Notes: a model not told the origin generated them from the sequence alone. A stretch of DNA of 64,000 nucleotides from Aquimarina mytili (GCF_016735115.1 NZ_JAERQJ010000001.1:248001-312000), one strand, 5' to 3'. Shown: positions 36,801-44,896, counted from the first letter of the stretch. Translations and numbers: made by a program.

Positions 36801-37764
36801 GTTTTATGCCTCTAGTGCTGGTAAAGGTGGAACAGTTGAAATTATTGAAGCAGAAAAAGCTGTAGGCTCTGTAACGCTTCCTGTTACAGGACAATGGCAT
36901 AATTATAAGAAATACGCTGTAAAAGTTTCACTAACAGCGGGAGTGAAAACGCTAAGGTTTGCTTATAATGGACAATCAGGATATTTGTTTAATATTGACA
37001 AAATCGTAACGATAAAATCCGCTACACCTACAATACAAACCGTAGTTTTATCTCCAATTCATGATGCGTATTTGCAAGGTTCAGCTCGATATAATAGTGA
37101 TATTGTTAGAGTGGAGCAAAATAGAAGATCTGGATATTTAATGTATGATCTTTCTTCCATTAATGGAACAATATCCAAAGCAGAACTGAAGTTTAAAGTA
37201 GTTTCTGATCCAGGTAATGGTAATTTAAATGTTAATAAAGGTACTTCGAATACTTGGACAGAGAGCAACCTGTCTAATACGAACAAACCTTCGGTAGGAG
37301 TATTACTAGGTAATATCAATACAACCTATGGAATTGGCAACGCAAAAACTGTAAATTTAAATGCAGGTGCAATATCAGGTAATAAATTATCTCTCGTGCT
37401 TAACATGACCTCGGGTAATGACTTTGCCTTTGCATCTAAGGAAAATGCGAGTAGCACCCCTCCACAGTTAGTGATTACGTATACCAGTACATCGGTACAG
37501 CGTAATAATGCTATTGTTGATACAAAAGATGAGGCTAATAAAACCAGTGTATATCCAAATCCTGCAATTGATTGGATAAAAGTATCTGGAGTATCCAAAG
37601 GTTCAAGAGTTCAGATTTTTAATTCTATAGGAATCTTACAAAAAGAAGTGATATTAAAAGACAATAGAAGTTTGATAGATGTAAATGATTTACCGTCTGG
37701 ATATTATATTTTAAATATTTTCGATGGTCAAAAAACCAATAAGATTATATTGATCAAGGAATAA
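33862..37764 (+). CDS. Secreted DUF5060 glycoside hydrolase-like protein with CBM6, DNRLRE and T9SS domains
   Basis: 1300 residues; signal peptide ending LGLVSKAQ. N-terminal DUF5060 beta-sandwich (about 25-115; LKRWHKVTLTFNGP), then a TIM-barrel glycosidase-like domain (about 140-500) with candidate acidic residues in LNWNLTEE and VVANDEQGPA, and a small C-terminal beta domain of the barrel family (about 520-605). Then a carbohydrate-binding-like domain (about 615-810; VAVEAEHFASQ), a bacterial Ig-like domain (about 828-916), CBM6 (about 927-1053; FEAENYSAKSG), a DNRLRE-like domain (about 1054-1210) and a T9SS type A domain (VYPNPAIDW). DUF5060 proteins are often linked to polysaccharide breakdown, but the activity is unknown. 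Its position after three cellulase/GH genes suggests the same substrate or an associated matrix glycan. Confidence 0.78.
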   Translation: MKLNKLNFLIAFLLLGLVSKAQTPEGELKRWHKVTLTFNGPNTSETANPNPFSDYRLEVTFTHQGSNRSYKIPGYYAACGNAENNSCVSGNKWRVHFAPEQPGTWNWSASFKSGSNVAINGGGSGAGFMDGSTGSFNVSESDKSGKDHRAKNKGMLRYVGQHYLRYTGTNPVSPNGNWFVKAGADSPENAFNYVDFDATPSFNNNLNKIGNKTWQPHQRDYVAADASAYTWNNGKGTEILGMLNYLSGEGANVMSFLTWNTDGDGGAVFPHVLKVSEQEYGNTSRGQQWSKVHHDRFDVSKLAQWEKVMEYADKKGIYLHFKTMETENDNKMDGNGFGRERKLYYRELIARFSHHLALNWNLTEETTLTDNVVKATASYVKNVDPYDHNIVIHTYPGQQDQRYNPLLGNNSELTGASIQTDKNKVHNDIKRWLEKSRNAGKKWVVANDEQGPASTGVRVSDKEVRHKVLWATLIAGGTGVEYYSGYTNNDGDINGNDHRKRGKKYKEGGYALKFFNDHLQPYMVDMVSADGVTSDGNDYVLAKAGEIYAVYRPNGGSTGLGLPTGNNNYDVQWYNPRAGGNLTAKNTLGNTLVAPDNNDWVALIKKKDNGGGEPDQCAALEQNGIVAVEAEHFASQSKTGKRKWYVLDGSGSTPTPDPDPDHSNGASGGGYLEILPDTRVTHGDPLIAGENFSNTAGQMTIVNYKVKFTTPGKYFVWVRAHSTGSEDNGVHVGLNGNWPASGNRMQWCAGKNQWTWESKQRTGANHCGEEQKIFLNIPSAGVHTISFSMREDGFEMDKFVLSKAYTKPTGTGPAEVLVDCGDENNAPQVGMTSPTNGAVYQPGAAIPLAATASDSDGTITKVEFFIDGNLVATENTAPYETTSTITNTGNYTITAKATDNDGAVTTSQGIGIKIENDTPPPTGDIGIPGNFEAENYSAKSGSVRIENTPGTSGQNLGFIKNGDYTEYNITVASSGEYTFEFYASSAGKGGTVEIIEAEKAVGSVTLPVTGQWHNYKKYAVKVSLTAGVKTLRFAYNGQSGYLFNIDKIVTIKSATPTIQTVVLSPIHDAYLQGSARYNSDIVRVEQNRRSGYLMYDLSSINGTISKAELKFKVVSDPGNGNLNVNKGTSNTWTESNLSNTNKPSVGVLLGNINTTYGIGNAKTVNLNAGAISGNKLSLVLNMTSGNDFAFASKENASSTPPQLVITYTSTSVQRNNAIVDTKDEANKTSVYPNPAIDWIKVSGVSKGSRVQIFNSIGILQKEVILKDNRSLIDVNDLPSGYYILNIFDGQKTNKIILIKE

Positions 37765-37785
37765 ATCTAATGATCACTAAATAAC

Positions 37786-37818
37786 AAAAAAGGTTACCTT
37801 CAATAGGTAACCTTTTTT
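37786..37818. terminator. Bidirectional terminator
   Basis: Perfect 14-bp stem AAAAAAGGTTACCT/AGGTAACCTTTTTT between the DUF5060 gene and the convergent M56 gene; works in either direction. Confidence 0.85.
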
Positions 37819-37842
37819 AATTCACTATATCTATGTATTGAA

Positions 37843-39189
37843 TTAAGAAGGATTTTCATCATGTTTATGATCGTCATCAGTTAAATCTACTGATAGCCTA
37901 TAAGAAGGAACATTTAAACCTTTATCCGTTTTTACAGTATTCATATCCAAAATATCATTACCAGTTTCTTTAAATTTTTCATTTTTGAAAAATGCTGTAC
38001 AAACTCCATTAACTATTTTTTCTGTGTACCCATCTCCATATTTAATATCTAATTTATACTTTCCTTCTGGGATGTTTTGGATTCTATAGGTGTGATTTTT
38101 GCTTAAATAAATGGTACGTATATTTTTTGAAGACTCGATAGAAATTACATTAAGAATTACTTCAGCATTTTCTCCGTTTGTTATTTCTATGAAGTTATCA
38201 ATATTTTTGTTGTATTCAGCATTTTGATTTGGACATCTGGGCTCTTCTTGATTAGTTGTGTTTTCTGCCAGATCAGTTTTTATTTCTTCTGCAACTTCAA
38301 TTGTTTCTTTTTCTTTATTTGTATTTGGTCTTTGACTGCAAGAGGTGTACGTTAAAATACCTGTAATAGCTGGAACTAATAGTAAATACTTAAACTTTGC
38401 AATTGATTTAGATTTGGTTTTTTGTAACATAAGGATTCGTTTTTTGATTAATGATTGATTAAAAAATTGATTGACGAATGTAACTTCTTGAGTTTGAAAA
38501 GTAGCATTCAATAATTGATGTATATAGTTTTTCTTACTTATTGAAGATATTACCGCAGCATCGGCCAGATATTCATGTAAGACCGTTATTCTGGATTGAT
38601 TGATGTAGATCAAAGGATTCCACCATAAGAAGACTTTGAGAATCTCAAAATACAATTGATCTAAGGAGTGCTTTTGTTCTACATGTACTATTTCGTGTAT
38701 CAGGATTTGCTTTTTTTCTTCTTCACTTAAACCATCTCCCAAATAAATGGTGTTCCAAAATGAAAAGGCTTGAGTACTGTTAGGAAGTGTAACAATTTTC
38801 CTATTCTTTATATGAGATGTAAAAGAAAAAGCCTGCATAACGTTTAACTTATGAAACTTGAGAATTAATGTAAAAAGACTTATCCCTACACCCACAAAAT
38901 AGAGTATCAACCACCAATTTATAGGGTTTTGTTCCGTGCCAGTTGTTCCTAAAACTGTTAGATTTTCAGATGAGATTGTAATCACTCTTTCTAATTGTGA
39001 TACATATCCTTGTGGAGTAGATATGTTTAAGGTTTGAATTTTTATAAATGGAAAAATTAATGATAAAATAGGAGTTATAATAAGATACAGTCTATTCCAG
39101 CTAAAGAATGTATCCTTTTTATGAAATAGATCATAAAGTGTCAAAAATAGCACTTGAAATATCAGGATTTGTAGTAGGTAGTGTAGCAT
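37843..39189 (-). CDS. M56 family (BlaR1-like) membrane metallopeptidase
   Basis: 448 residues. Membrane helices near 1-22, 33-50, 90-112 and 267-285, and the zinc motif HEIVH at residues 165-169 followed by HEYLAD. The C-terminal region (about 290-448) is extracytoplasmic, begins SCSQRPNTNKEKE and shows no recognised sensor domain. It is the partner of the BlaI-like repressor 7 bp upstream. Unlike the pair at 3.5-5.8 kb it lacks the charged coiled-coil tail, so the two sensors probably respond to different signals. Confidence 0.85.
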   Translation of the reverse strand: MLHYLLQILIFQVLFLTLYDLFHKKDTFFSWNRLYLIITPILSLIFPFIKIQTLNISTPQGYVSQLERVITISSENLTVLGTTGTEQNPINWWLILYFVGVGISLFTLILKFHKLNVMQAFSFTSHIKNRKIVTLPNSTQAFSFWNTIYLGDGLSEEEKKQILIHEIVHVEQKHSLDQLYFEILKVFLWWNPLIYINQSRITVLHEYLADAAVISSISKKNYIHQLLNATFQTQEVTFVNQFFNQSLIKKRILMLQKTKSKSIAKFKYLLLVPAITGILTYTSCSQRPNTNKEKETIEVAEEIKTDLAENTTNQEEPRCPNQNAEYNKNIDNFIEITNGENAEVILNVISIESSKNIRTIYLSKNHTYRIQNIPEGKYKLDIKYGDGYTEKIVNGVCTAFFKNEKFKETGNDILDMNTVKTDKGLNVPSYRLSVDLTDDDHKHDENPS

Positions 39190-39196
39190 CGGGGAA

Positions 39197-39556
39197 TTAA
39201 TTATCGTTATCTAATTCTTTTAAAATTTCTTCTAAATCTTTAATGTCCATGTCATTCTTTTTCACAAAAAAAGAAACCATATTTCTAAAGGACCCATTAA
39301 AATAGTTGTTCATGAGCTTGTTAAGAGATTGACTGCTGTACTCTTCTTTTTTTACCAAAGGGAAGTAGATATAGCCTTTTCCAACTTTGCGATGAGATAC
39401 AAATTCCTTATTCTCTAAAATTCTAATAATTGTCGAAATGGTGTTATAAGCAGGTTTAGGATCTGGCATTTCTTTAATGATTGAAGCTACATTGGCTTCG
39501 TCCAGTTTCCATAACAATTGCATAACCTCTTCTTCGGCTTTAGTAAGTTGTTTCAT
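39197..39556 (-). CDS. BlaI/MecI/CopY family transcriptional repressor
   Basis: 119 residues from the ATG at 39556 (MKQLTKAEEEVMQLLW), the standard family N-terminus; a longer frame from 39592 would add 12 unlikely residues and run through an operator palindrome. Winged-helix residues PAYNTISTIIRILENKEFV are typical. It precedes the M56 gene by 7 bp. Three palindromes AACTAA-N4-TTAGTT lie just upstream, so autorepression is likely. Confidence 0.9.
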   Translation of the reverse strand: MKQLTKAEEEVMQLLWKLDEANVASIIKEMPDPKPAYNTISTIIRILENKEFVSHRKVGKGYIYFPLVKKEEYSSQSLNKLMNNYFNGSFRNMVSFFVKKNDMDIKDLEEILKELDNDN

Positions 39557-39565
39557 AGAGTAATG

Positions 39566-39630
39566 AACTAATTTTTTAGTTTTAGAAAGCAAATATAACT
39601 AAATCTTTAGTTTAAACTAACTTTTTAGTT
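39566..39630. promoter_or_regulatory. Three AACTAA-N4-TTAGTT operators of the second BlaI-like repressor
   Basis: Perfect inverted repeats AACTAA-N4-TTAGTT occur at 39566-39581, 39597-39612 and 39615-39630. The -7 box TATATTTG (minus strand, 39597-39590) lies between the first two and touches the second. The half-site differs from the TACA/TGTA core of the first pair's operator. The array could also affect the divergent DUF456 gene. Confidence 0.7.
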
Positions 39631-39735
39631 CAAAAAAAGTATATTTGTGAACTGATTATGATAATAATGAGATTGATAGAAGGTAACTTTATCGGTAACA
39701 AATCATAAATAATATCGTCATATAAATAAAAAAAC

Positions 39736-40236
39736 ATGGATATTGCCTTATTAATAATCGGTTTATTGTTTTGTCTTTTGGGTATTATAGGAAGTTTTCT
39801 ACCTGTATTACCAGGGCCATTTACTGCCTGGATAGGATTGCTTATTCTTCATTTAACCGATGCCATCCCACAAGATTGGACCTTTTTAGGAATTACACTA
39901 GGGATTTCTATTCTGGTTTGGGCACTGGATTATATTGTTCCTGCCTTGGGAACTAAAAAGTTTGGAGGCACAACATACGGTATGGTGGGGAGCTCAATAG
40001 GGCTTATCCTAGGGATTATATTTATGGGCCCCTTTGGAATTATAATAGGTCCCTTTGCAGGAGCATTTATTGGCGAAATAATTAATAATAGCAGTGATTC
40101 GTCTAAGGCTATAAAAGCAGCTTTTGGATCATTTATTGGGTTTTTAGCAGGGACTTTTCTAAAGTTTATTGTATCCATCGCATTTTTATTTTTGTTTGCT
40201 AGTAAAGTATGGGATCATTGGGATAGGTTGTTTTAG
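39736..40236 (+). CDS. DUF456 family membrane protein
   Basis: 166 residues, nearly all hydrophobic. It has the glycine-rich DUF456 pattern (FLPVLPGPFTAWIGLL, DYIVPALGTKKFGG, GPFGIIIGPFAGAFIGE) and about five membrane helices. Function is unknown. It is divergent from the second BlaI gene and shares the operator-rich intergenic region with it. Confidence 0.85.
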   Translation: MDIALLIIGLLFCLLGIIGSFLPVLPGPFTAWIGLLILHLTDAIPQDWTFLGITLGISILVWALDYIVPALGTKKFGGTTYGMVGSSIGLILGIIFMGPFGIIIGPFAGAFIGEIINNSSDSSKAIKAAFGSFIGFLAGTFLKFIVSIAFLFLFASKVWDHWDRLF

Positions 40237-40340
40237 AAAGTCGAAATATCTTGAGGTGGTATATTTTGAAAATTCGGATATAGCATGAAGTAAATAGCAG
40301 TAAAACAAATAGTTAAAATTAATCTAGTATATATTCAATC

Positions 40341-40380
40341 AAATCATCAAATCATCAAATCATCAAATCATCAAATCATG
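40341..40380 (+). repeat. 8-bp tandem repeat reaching the start codon of the S9 peptidase gene
   Basis: Four exact copies of AAATCATC (40341-40372), then a fifth unit AAATCATG whose last three bases are the start codon (40378-40380). The repeat fills the position of a ribosome binding site. Copy number could change by slippage and alter translation. Confidence 0.85.
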
Positions 40381-42408
40381 AAAACTTATTTTTTAATCAT
40401 TTTAACGGCCCTTACAGTTCAAGGTGTTACTGGTCAAACAAAACAAGATAGTTTACCTGGAAATCCTTCTTTAGTATCATCAAAAGAAGAACTTAAAATG
40501 TTGGCAGATCAAGAAAAAGGAAACTTTGCGTATGCGGTTCAAGATTATTTTGAAAGACCAAAACAATCTTCTTTTCAATTCTCACCTAATGGAATGTACT
40601 TTTCTTATCGTGAAAAGGATGACGCAAGTAAACGTCATATCTATGTCAAGAATACTGAAACAGGGGTTGTAAAACGGGTTATTGACGAAAAAGAAGAGCT
40701 TATTCGGGGATATGGTTGGGCAAATAATAATAGGTTGATCTATATTATGGATAAAGGGGGAGACGAAAATTATCACCTTTTTGCGGTAGATTTAGATGGA
40801 ACTAATGTAAAAGACCTTACTCCTTTTGATGGTGTTCGGGTGGATATTTTATCTGAATTAAAAGAACAGCCTGAGTATATGATTATTACAATGAATAAAG
40901 ATAATCAACAGATATTTGAACCATACAAGATAAATATTAATACTGGTGCGCTAGAAAAACTGTATGAAAATAAAGATGTTCACAATCCAATTTCGGGATA
41001 TGATTTTGATAAAGAAGGAGTTTTAAGAGCGTTTAGTCAGCAAGAGAACGGAACGAACTACTCGCTTTACTATAAGATTTCCAAGGATAAACCTTTTGAA
41101 AAAGTTCTTACTACGACATGGAAAGATAATTTTTACATCTTAGGGTTTGATTATACAACGGAGTACCCACACGATGCTTTTGTAATGAGTAATCTTGAAA
41201 ATGATACAGACGAGATTGTACTTTACGATTTAGCAAAAAAAGAAGTACTAAAAAAAGTCTTTAGTAACCCTGTTTTTGATGTAGATGGTATGAGTCGTTC
41301 TCGTAAACGGGGGTATGAAATAGATTATTTTGATTACACAGGAGAAAAAAGCGTTGTTATTCCGGTTAGTGAGGTGTACAAAACATTACATCAAAAATTT
41401 AAACAACAATTTGGAGATAAAGACTTTTCTATTGTCAACAAAACGGACGAAGAAGATAAGTATTTGTTATATGTAGACAGTGATAAGTTGTATGGAGTGT
41501 ATTATCTATATGATACAAAAAAAGACAATTTTAAAGAAATCATGAACTTGATGCCACAGCTTAAAGAGCAGGATATGGCAGAAATGAGGCCTATTAAATT
41601 TAAGTCTAGAGATGGGTTTACATTATATGGATATTTAACTATTCCAAAAGAGGCAACAACAGGAAAAAAGGTCCCTTTAATTGTAAACCCTCATGGAGGG
41701 CCTTATGGACCGAGAGATTACTGGGAGTTTAATCCAGAAACACAATTATTTGCCAGTAGAGGATATGCAACATTGCAAATCAATTATCGAGGATCTGGAG
41801 GATATGGTAAAAAGTTTTATTTAGCAGGAAGTAAACAAATTGGACGTAAGATGCTCGACGATCTCGAAGATGGAGTACAGTATGCAAAATCGTTAGGTTT
41901 TATAGATCAAAACCGTATAGCAATATATGGTGGTAGTTACGGAGGACTTGCAACTTTAGGAAGCATGGTTAAGACTCCAGATCTATATCAATGTGGAGTG
42001 GATTATGTAGGAGTCTCTAATTTGTTTACTTTTTTCAAGTCGTTTCCGCCATATTGGAAACCATATCTGGCACAGGTGTATGAACAGTGGTATGATGAAA
42101 ATGATCCAAAGGATCAACAGATTATGAAGGAAGTTTCTCCAGCACTTAACGTTGATAAAATTACAAAACCGCTTTTTGTTGTTCAGGGAGCAAACGATCC
42201 TCGCGTAAATATTAATGAGTCTGATCAAATTGTAACCAATTTAAGAGAAAGAGGGTTTGAAGTTCCTTATATGGTTAAATATGATGAAGGTCATGGATTT
42301 GGTCATGAAAAAAATAGAATAGAATTGTACAAGAGTATGATGGGCTTTTTTGCAAAGCATTTAAAGTCTGATATTGCTCCAGAAGATAAAACCTCTTTTA
42401 AGAATTAG
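40378..42408 (+). CDS. S9 family prolyl oligopeptidase-like serine peptidase
   Basis: 676 residues; signal peptide ending QGVTGQ. The N-terminal part (about 50-400) is the beta-propeller that gates access, and the C-terminal part (about 410-665) is an alpha/beta hydrolase peptidase. The catalytic triad is complete: Ser520 in YGGSYGG, Asp607 in GANDPRV, His639 in DEGHGFG. These enzymes cleave short peptides in the periplasm or at the cell surface. Its start codon lies in an 8-bp tandem repeat. Confidence 0.92.
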   Translation: MKTYFLIILTALTVQGVTGQTKQDSLPGNPSLVSSKEELKMLADQEKGNFAYAVQDYFERPKQSSFQFSPNGMYFSYREKDDASKRHIYVKNTETGVVKRVIDEKEELIRGYGWANNNRLIYIMDKGGDENYHLFAVDLDGTNVKDLTPFDGVRVDILSELKEQPEYMIITMNKDNQQIFEPYKININTGALEKLYENKDVHNPISGYDFDKEGVLRAFSQQENGTNYSLYYKISKDKPFEKVLTTTWKDNFYILGFDYTTEYPHDAFVMSNLENDTDEIVLYDLAKKEVLKKVFSNPVFDVDGMSRSRKRGYEIDYFDYTGEKSVVIPVSEVYKTLHQKFKQQFGDKDFSIVNKTDEEDKYLLYVDSDKLYGVYYLYDTKKDNFKEIMNLMPQLKEQDMAEMRPIKFKSRDGFTLYGYLTIPKEATTGKKVPLIVNPHGGPYGPRDYWEFNPETQLFASRGYATLQINYRGSGGYGKKFYLAGSKQIGRKMLDDLEDGVQYAKSLGFIDQNRIAIYGGSYGGLATLGSMVKTPDLYQCGVDYVGVSNLFTFFKSFPPYWKPYLAQVYEQWYDENDPKDQQIMKEVSPALNVDKITKPLFVVQGANDPRVNINESDQIVTNLRERGFEVPYMVKYDEGHGFGHEKNRIELYKSMMGFFAKHLKSDIAPEDKTSFKN

Positions 42409-42429
42409 TAAGAAAATATAGATTAATGT

Positions 42430-42461
42430 AGTCCGGTTGTTTTTAACAATCGGGCTTTTTT
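42430..42461 (+). terminator. Terminator after the S9 peptidase gene
   Basis: 11-bp stem (AGTCCGGTTGT with ACAATCGGGCT, two G-U pairs) and a T run. Confidence 0.75.
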
Positions 42462-42710
42462 GTTTTTTAAAATAAATAAATATTAGTGATAATCAATCCA
42501 TATGTCAAAAAAGGTTTAAGAATACAAATGTCTCATACAGATAGTATAATAGAAGAAAGTTAAGGGTGATAAAACAACACAATGTTTTTAAAGCGTCGTG
42601 GTTCAAAACTAAAAAAAGCCTCTCCAAATGAATATGGAAAAGCTTCTCATTGGTTTACTACTAAACCACTCACGCAACGCGTGAGACAACACAACATTTT
42701 TAATTGCCAA
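42462..42710. other. Gene-free region with small hairpins
   Basis: No supported gene. It holds two adjacent perfect stems: GGTTTA-CTAC-TAAACC at 42652-42667 and CTCACGC-AAC-GCGTGAG at 42669-42685. An imperfect terminator-like hairpin lies near 42617-42647. Purpose unknown. Confidence 0.4.
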
Positions 42711-42739
42711 AAAAAGCTTCAATATTTATTGAAGCTTTT
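42711..42739 (-). terminator. Terminator of tRNA-Asp
   Basis: 13-bp perfect inverted repeat AAAAGCTTCAATA/TATTGAAGCTTTT with a T run on the minus strand, 10 bp past the tRNA 3' end. Confidence 0.75.
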
Positions 42740-42748
42740 GCAATTTTG

Positions 42749-42822
42749 CGGTCTGGACGGGACTCGAACCCGCGACCCCCTGCGTGACAGGCAGGTATTC
42801 TAACCAACTGAACTACCAGACC
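42749..42822 (-). tRNA. tRNA-Asp (GTC)
   Basis: Complete cloverleaf on the minus strand: acceptor GGTCTGG/CCAGACC with discriminator G, anticodon stem CCTGC/GCAGG with loop CTGTCAC (anticodon GTC), and T arm GCGGGTTCGAGTCCCGT. The 3' CCA is not encoded. Confidence 0.97.
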
Positions 42823-42908
42823 AAGGCCTTATTGCGGATGCAAATATACACCTCATTTTATTACCCGCAAATGTTTTTTTTATTTTTTTTGAATTTAATT
42901 CATCTCCT

Positions 42909-43838
42909 TTAAGCAAATTTCTGTCTTTCAACCAGATATGTAGTCAAGATTTTATCAAAATCTTTTCGCGTATCGGCTTCTACATATTTGATTCCGTATT
43001 GGGCGCATTTCATTTTTAAATCATAAAAGTATGAAGACACCGCTTTTTGATAATTTTCCTTAATATTATCGGCATAGAGGTTAATAAATTCTCCGGTTTC
43101 AACATCTACAAATCGGGTAGGGCGATTACTAAAATCAAAATTCAATTCTTTTTCGCTATCAAAAGTATGAAACAAAATAACCTCATGCTTGTTATATTTA
43201 AGATGTCTTAAAGCCTCAAACAACTTATCCGGAGTAGAGGTGGACTGAAACATATCTGTAAACAAAAAAATCAGCGACCTTCGATGTATTTTTTCTGCAA
43301 TAAGATGTAAAAATCTATACGTATCTGTATTTTTAGTACTTGATGTATTGGTGATGGATTGATTAAGTTGGTTAAGCAACATTTGATGATGTCTTTCGCT
43401 TCCCTTTTCAGGAGCATAATAATCATATTGATCGCTATATATACTTAGCCCTATAGCATCTCGTTGTTTTTTTAAAATATTCATCAAACAAGCTGTAGCC
43501 AATACCGAAAAACTTATTTTATTTAATGACCCTAGATGATGCTCTTTTACCTTGGGGTAGTGCATTGAGGAGGAGTTGTCAATAATAATATGACATCTTA
43601 GGTTGGTCTCTTCTTCATATCTTTTGGTAAAGAGTTTATCTGTTTTGGCAAAAAGTTTCCAATCGATATGCTTAGTACTTTCTCCACTATTATAGACCTT
43701 GTGTTCTGCAAATTCTGCAGAAAAACCGTGAAAAGGACTTTTGTGCATACCCGAAATAAAACCTTCGACCACTTGTTTGGCTAACAATTCAAGATTTGTA
43801 AATCCACCGGTTTTATTTATTTCATTTTGAATATCCAT
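42909..43838 (-). CDS. DUF58 domain protein (von Willebrand factor A-like)
   Basis: 309 residues. Family signature STKHIDWKLFAKTDKLFTKRYEEET and a MIDAS-like DNSSSMHYP segment. DUF58 proteins usually sit beside a MoxR-type AAA ATPase in metal-insertion or chaperone clusters; no MoxR gene is adjacent here. The role is therefore unknown. Confidence 0.85.
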   Translation of the reverse strand: MDIQNEINKTGGFTNLELLAKQVVEGFISGMHKSPFHGFSAEFAEHKVYNSGESTKHIDWKLFAKTDKLFTKRYEEETNLRCHIIIDNSSSMHYPKVKEHHLGSLNKISFSVLATACLMNILKKQRDAIGLSIYSDQYDYYAPEKGSERHHQMLLNQLNQSITNTSSTKNTDTYRFLHLIAEKIHRRSLIFLFTDMFQSTSTPDKLFEALRHLKYNKHEVILFHTFDSEKELNFDFSNRPTRFVDVETGEFINLYADNIKENYQKAVSSYFYDLKMKCAQYGIKYVEADTRKDFDKILTTYLVERQKFA

Positions 43839-43906
43839 GCCGCTACGCTACCCTTTTTATTGATTGTTTTAATGTGAAAGATACATATTTATAATGTGGT
43901 ATTCAC

Positions 43907-43941
43907 AAAAAAAGGCTTGACATGATGCCAAGCCTTTTTTT
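43907..43941 (-). terminator. Terminator of the thioredoxin gene
   Basis: 13-bp perfect stem AAAAAAAGGCTTG/CAAGCCTTTTTTT with a 9-nt loop. Confidence 0.85.
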
Positions 43942-43959
43942 AAGTATCGTTTTTGGTTT

Positions 43960-44277
43960 TTACAGAAGCGAATCTAAAGCATCTGCATATACGTTTTTAG
44001 GAGAAACTCCAACCTGACGACCTACTACTTCTCCATTTTGGAAAACTAAAACCGTAGGGATATTTCTCACTCCATATTTTGCTGCAAATTCTTGGTTAGC
44101 ATCAACATCAACTTTACCAACAACAGCTTTTCCGTCATATTCTTCACTAATTTGTTCGATAATAGGGCCTACCATTCTACAAGGACCACACCAAGCTGCC
44201 CAAAAATCTACCAATACCGGTTTATCGCTTTTTAGTACTACTTCATCAAAAGTAGCATCTGTTATTTCTAATGCCAT
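43960..44277 (-). CDS. trxA: Thioredoxin
   Basis: 105 residues, the normal length. Active site WCGPC with Cys30 and Cys33, cis-Pro in RNIPTVLVF. It is a cytoplasmic disulfide reductase, with no signal peptide. A TAATTTTG -7 box (44326-44319, minus strand) and a downstream terminator make it a single-gene unit. Confidence 0.97.
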   Translation of the reverse strand: MALEITDATFDEVVLKSDKPVLVDFWAAWCGPCRMVGPIIEQISEEYDGKAVVGKVDVDANQEFAAKYGVRNIPTVLVFQNGEVVGRQVGVSPKNVYADALDSLL

Positions 44278-44502
44278 ATTATTTATTGTTTAATAATTCT
44301 TATTTATTTTAATATTCACAAAATTAGTCAATAATTCTGCGAAAGCTTACAGTCGTAATATTTGTTTTAATTATAGAGTTATTTGATTTTCTGATACCAA
44401 TGTACTAAATCAAATGATATATCAAAATTTTTATTGTATTCTGCCCACAAATAAACAATAAATTCTAATGAGAAGATCGTGTGATTGAAATAAAATTAAC
44501 AT

Positions 44503-44510
44503 TATATTTG
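44503..44510 (+). promoter_or_regulatory. -7 box upstream of the STAS-like gene
   Basis: TATATTTG, 16 bp before the start codon; the -33 box is not clear. Confidence 0.4.
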
Positions 44511-44526
44511 TAGGAGCCGATTAACC

Positions 44527-44889
44527 ATGATTAAAGAAACCCAACTGCCATATTGCAATCTTACTTTTAAAGAATCTCATGCTATTTTGGTTATGCATGA
44601 TGGCTCAGCGGTTACCGTTGAAACGGCTAGAGAAATCACTAAGCACTTAGAAGAGTATTACAGGGGGAGAAATTTCATTTTCATTACACATAGAAAATTT
44701 CCGCATGATATAGACTTAAATGTATATAAAGGAAGAATCTTAAAGAATATGATTGGTTTTGCTATCGTTTCTGATAATCCTGAAGAGGTAAAAAGAGCTT
44801 TGCAAGAACAACCACTTTGGAATGAAGCCTTTACTTTTTTTACATGTTTAGATGAAGCAGAGAATTGGGCAAGAAGCTTTTTTGATTAA
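44527..44889 (+). CDS. Small STAS/SpoIIAA-like protein of unknown function
   Basis: 120 residues, cytoplasmic, no signal peptide. The pattern (LTFKESHAILVMHDGSAVTVETAREITKHLEEYY, cited here in part: VTVETAREITKHLEEYY) resembles the STAS-like DUF found in Flavobacteriia, in which a strand-helix-strand fold compares with anti-sigma factor antagonists. No partner kinase is nearby. Its stop lies 7 bp from the end of the convergent cytochrome gene. Confidence 0.55.
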   Translation: MIKETQLPYCNLTFKESHAILVMHDGSAVTVETAREITKHLEEYYRGRNFIFITHRKFPHDIDLNVYKGRILKNMIGFAIVSDNPEEVKRALQEQPLWNEAFTFFTCLDEAENWARSFFD

Positions 44890-44896
44890 GAATATA

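Noticed and set aside
42582..42803. 73-residue plus-strand ORF
   Set aside because: It overlaps the tRNA-Asp gene and the hairpin region on the other strand and has no domain or coding signal.
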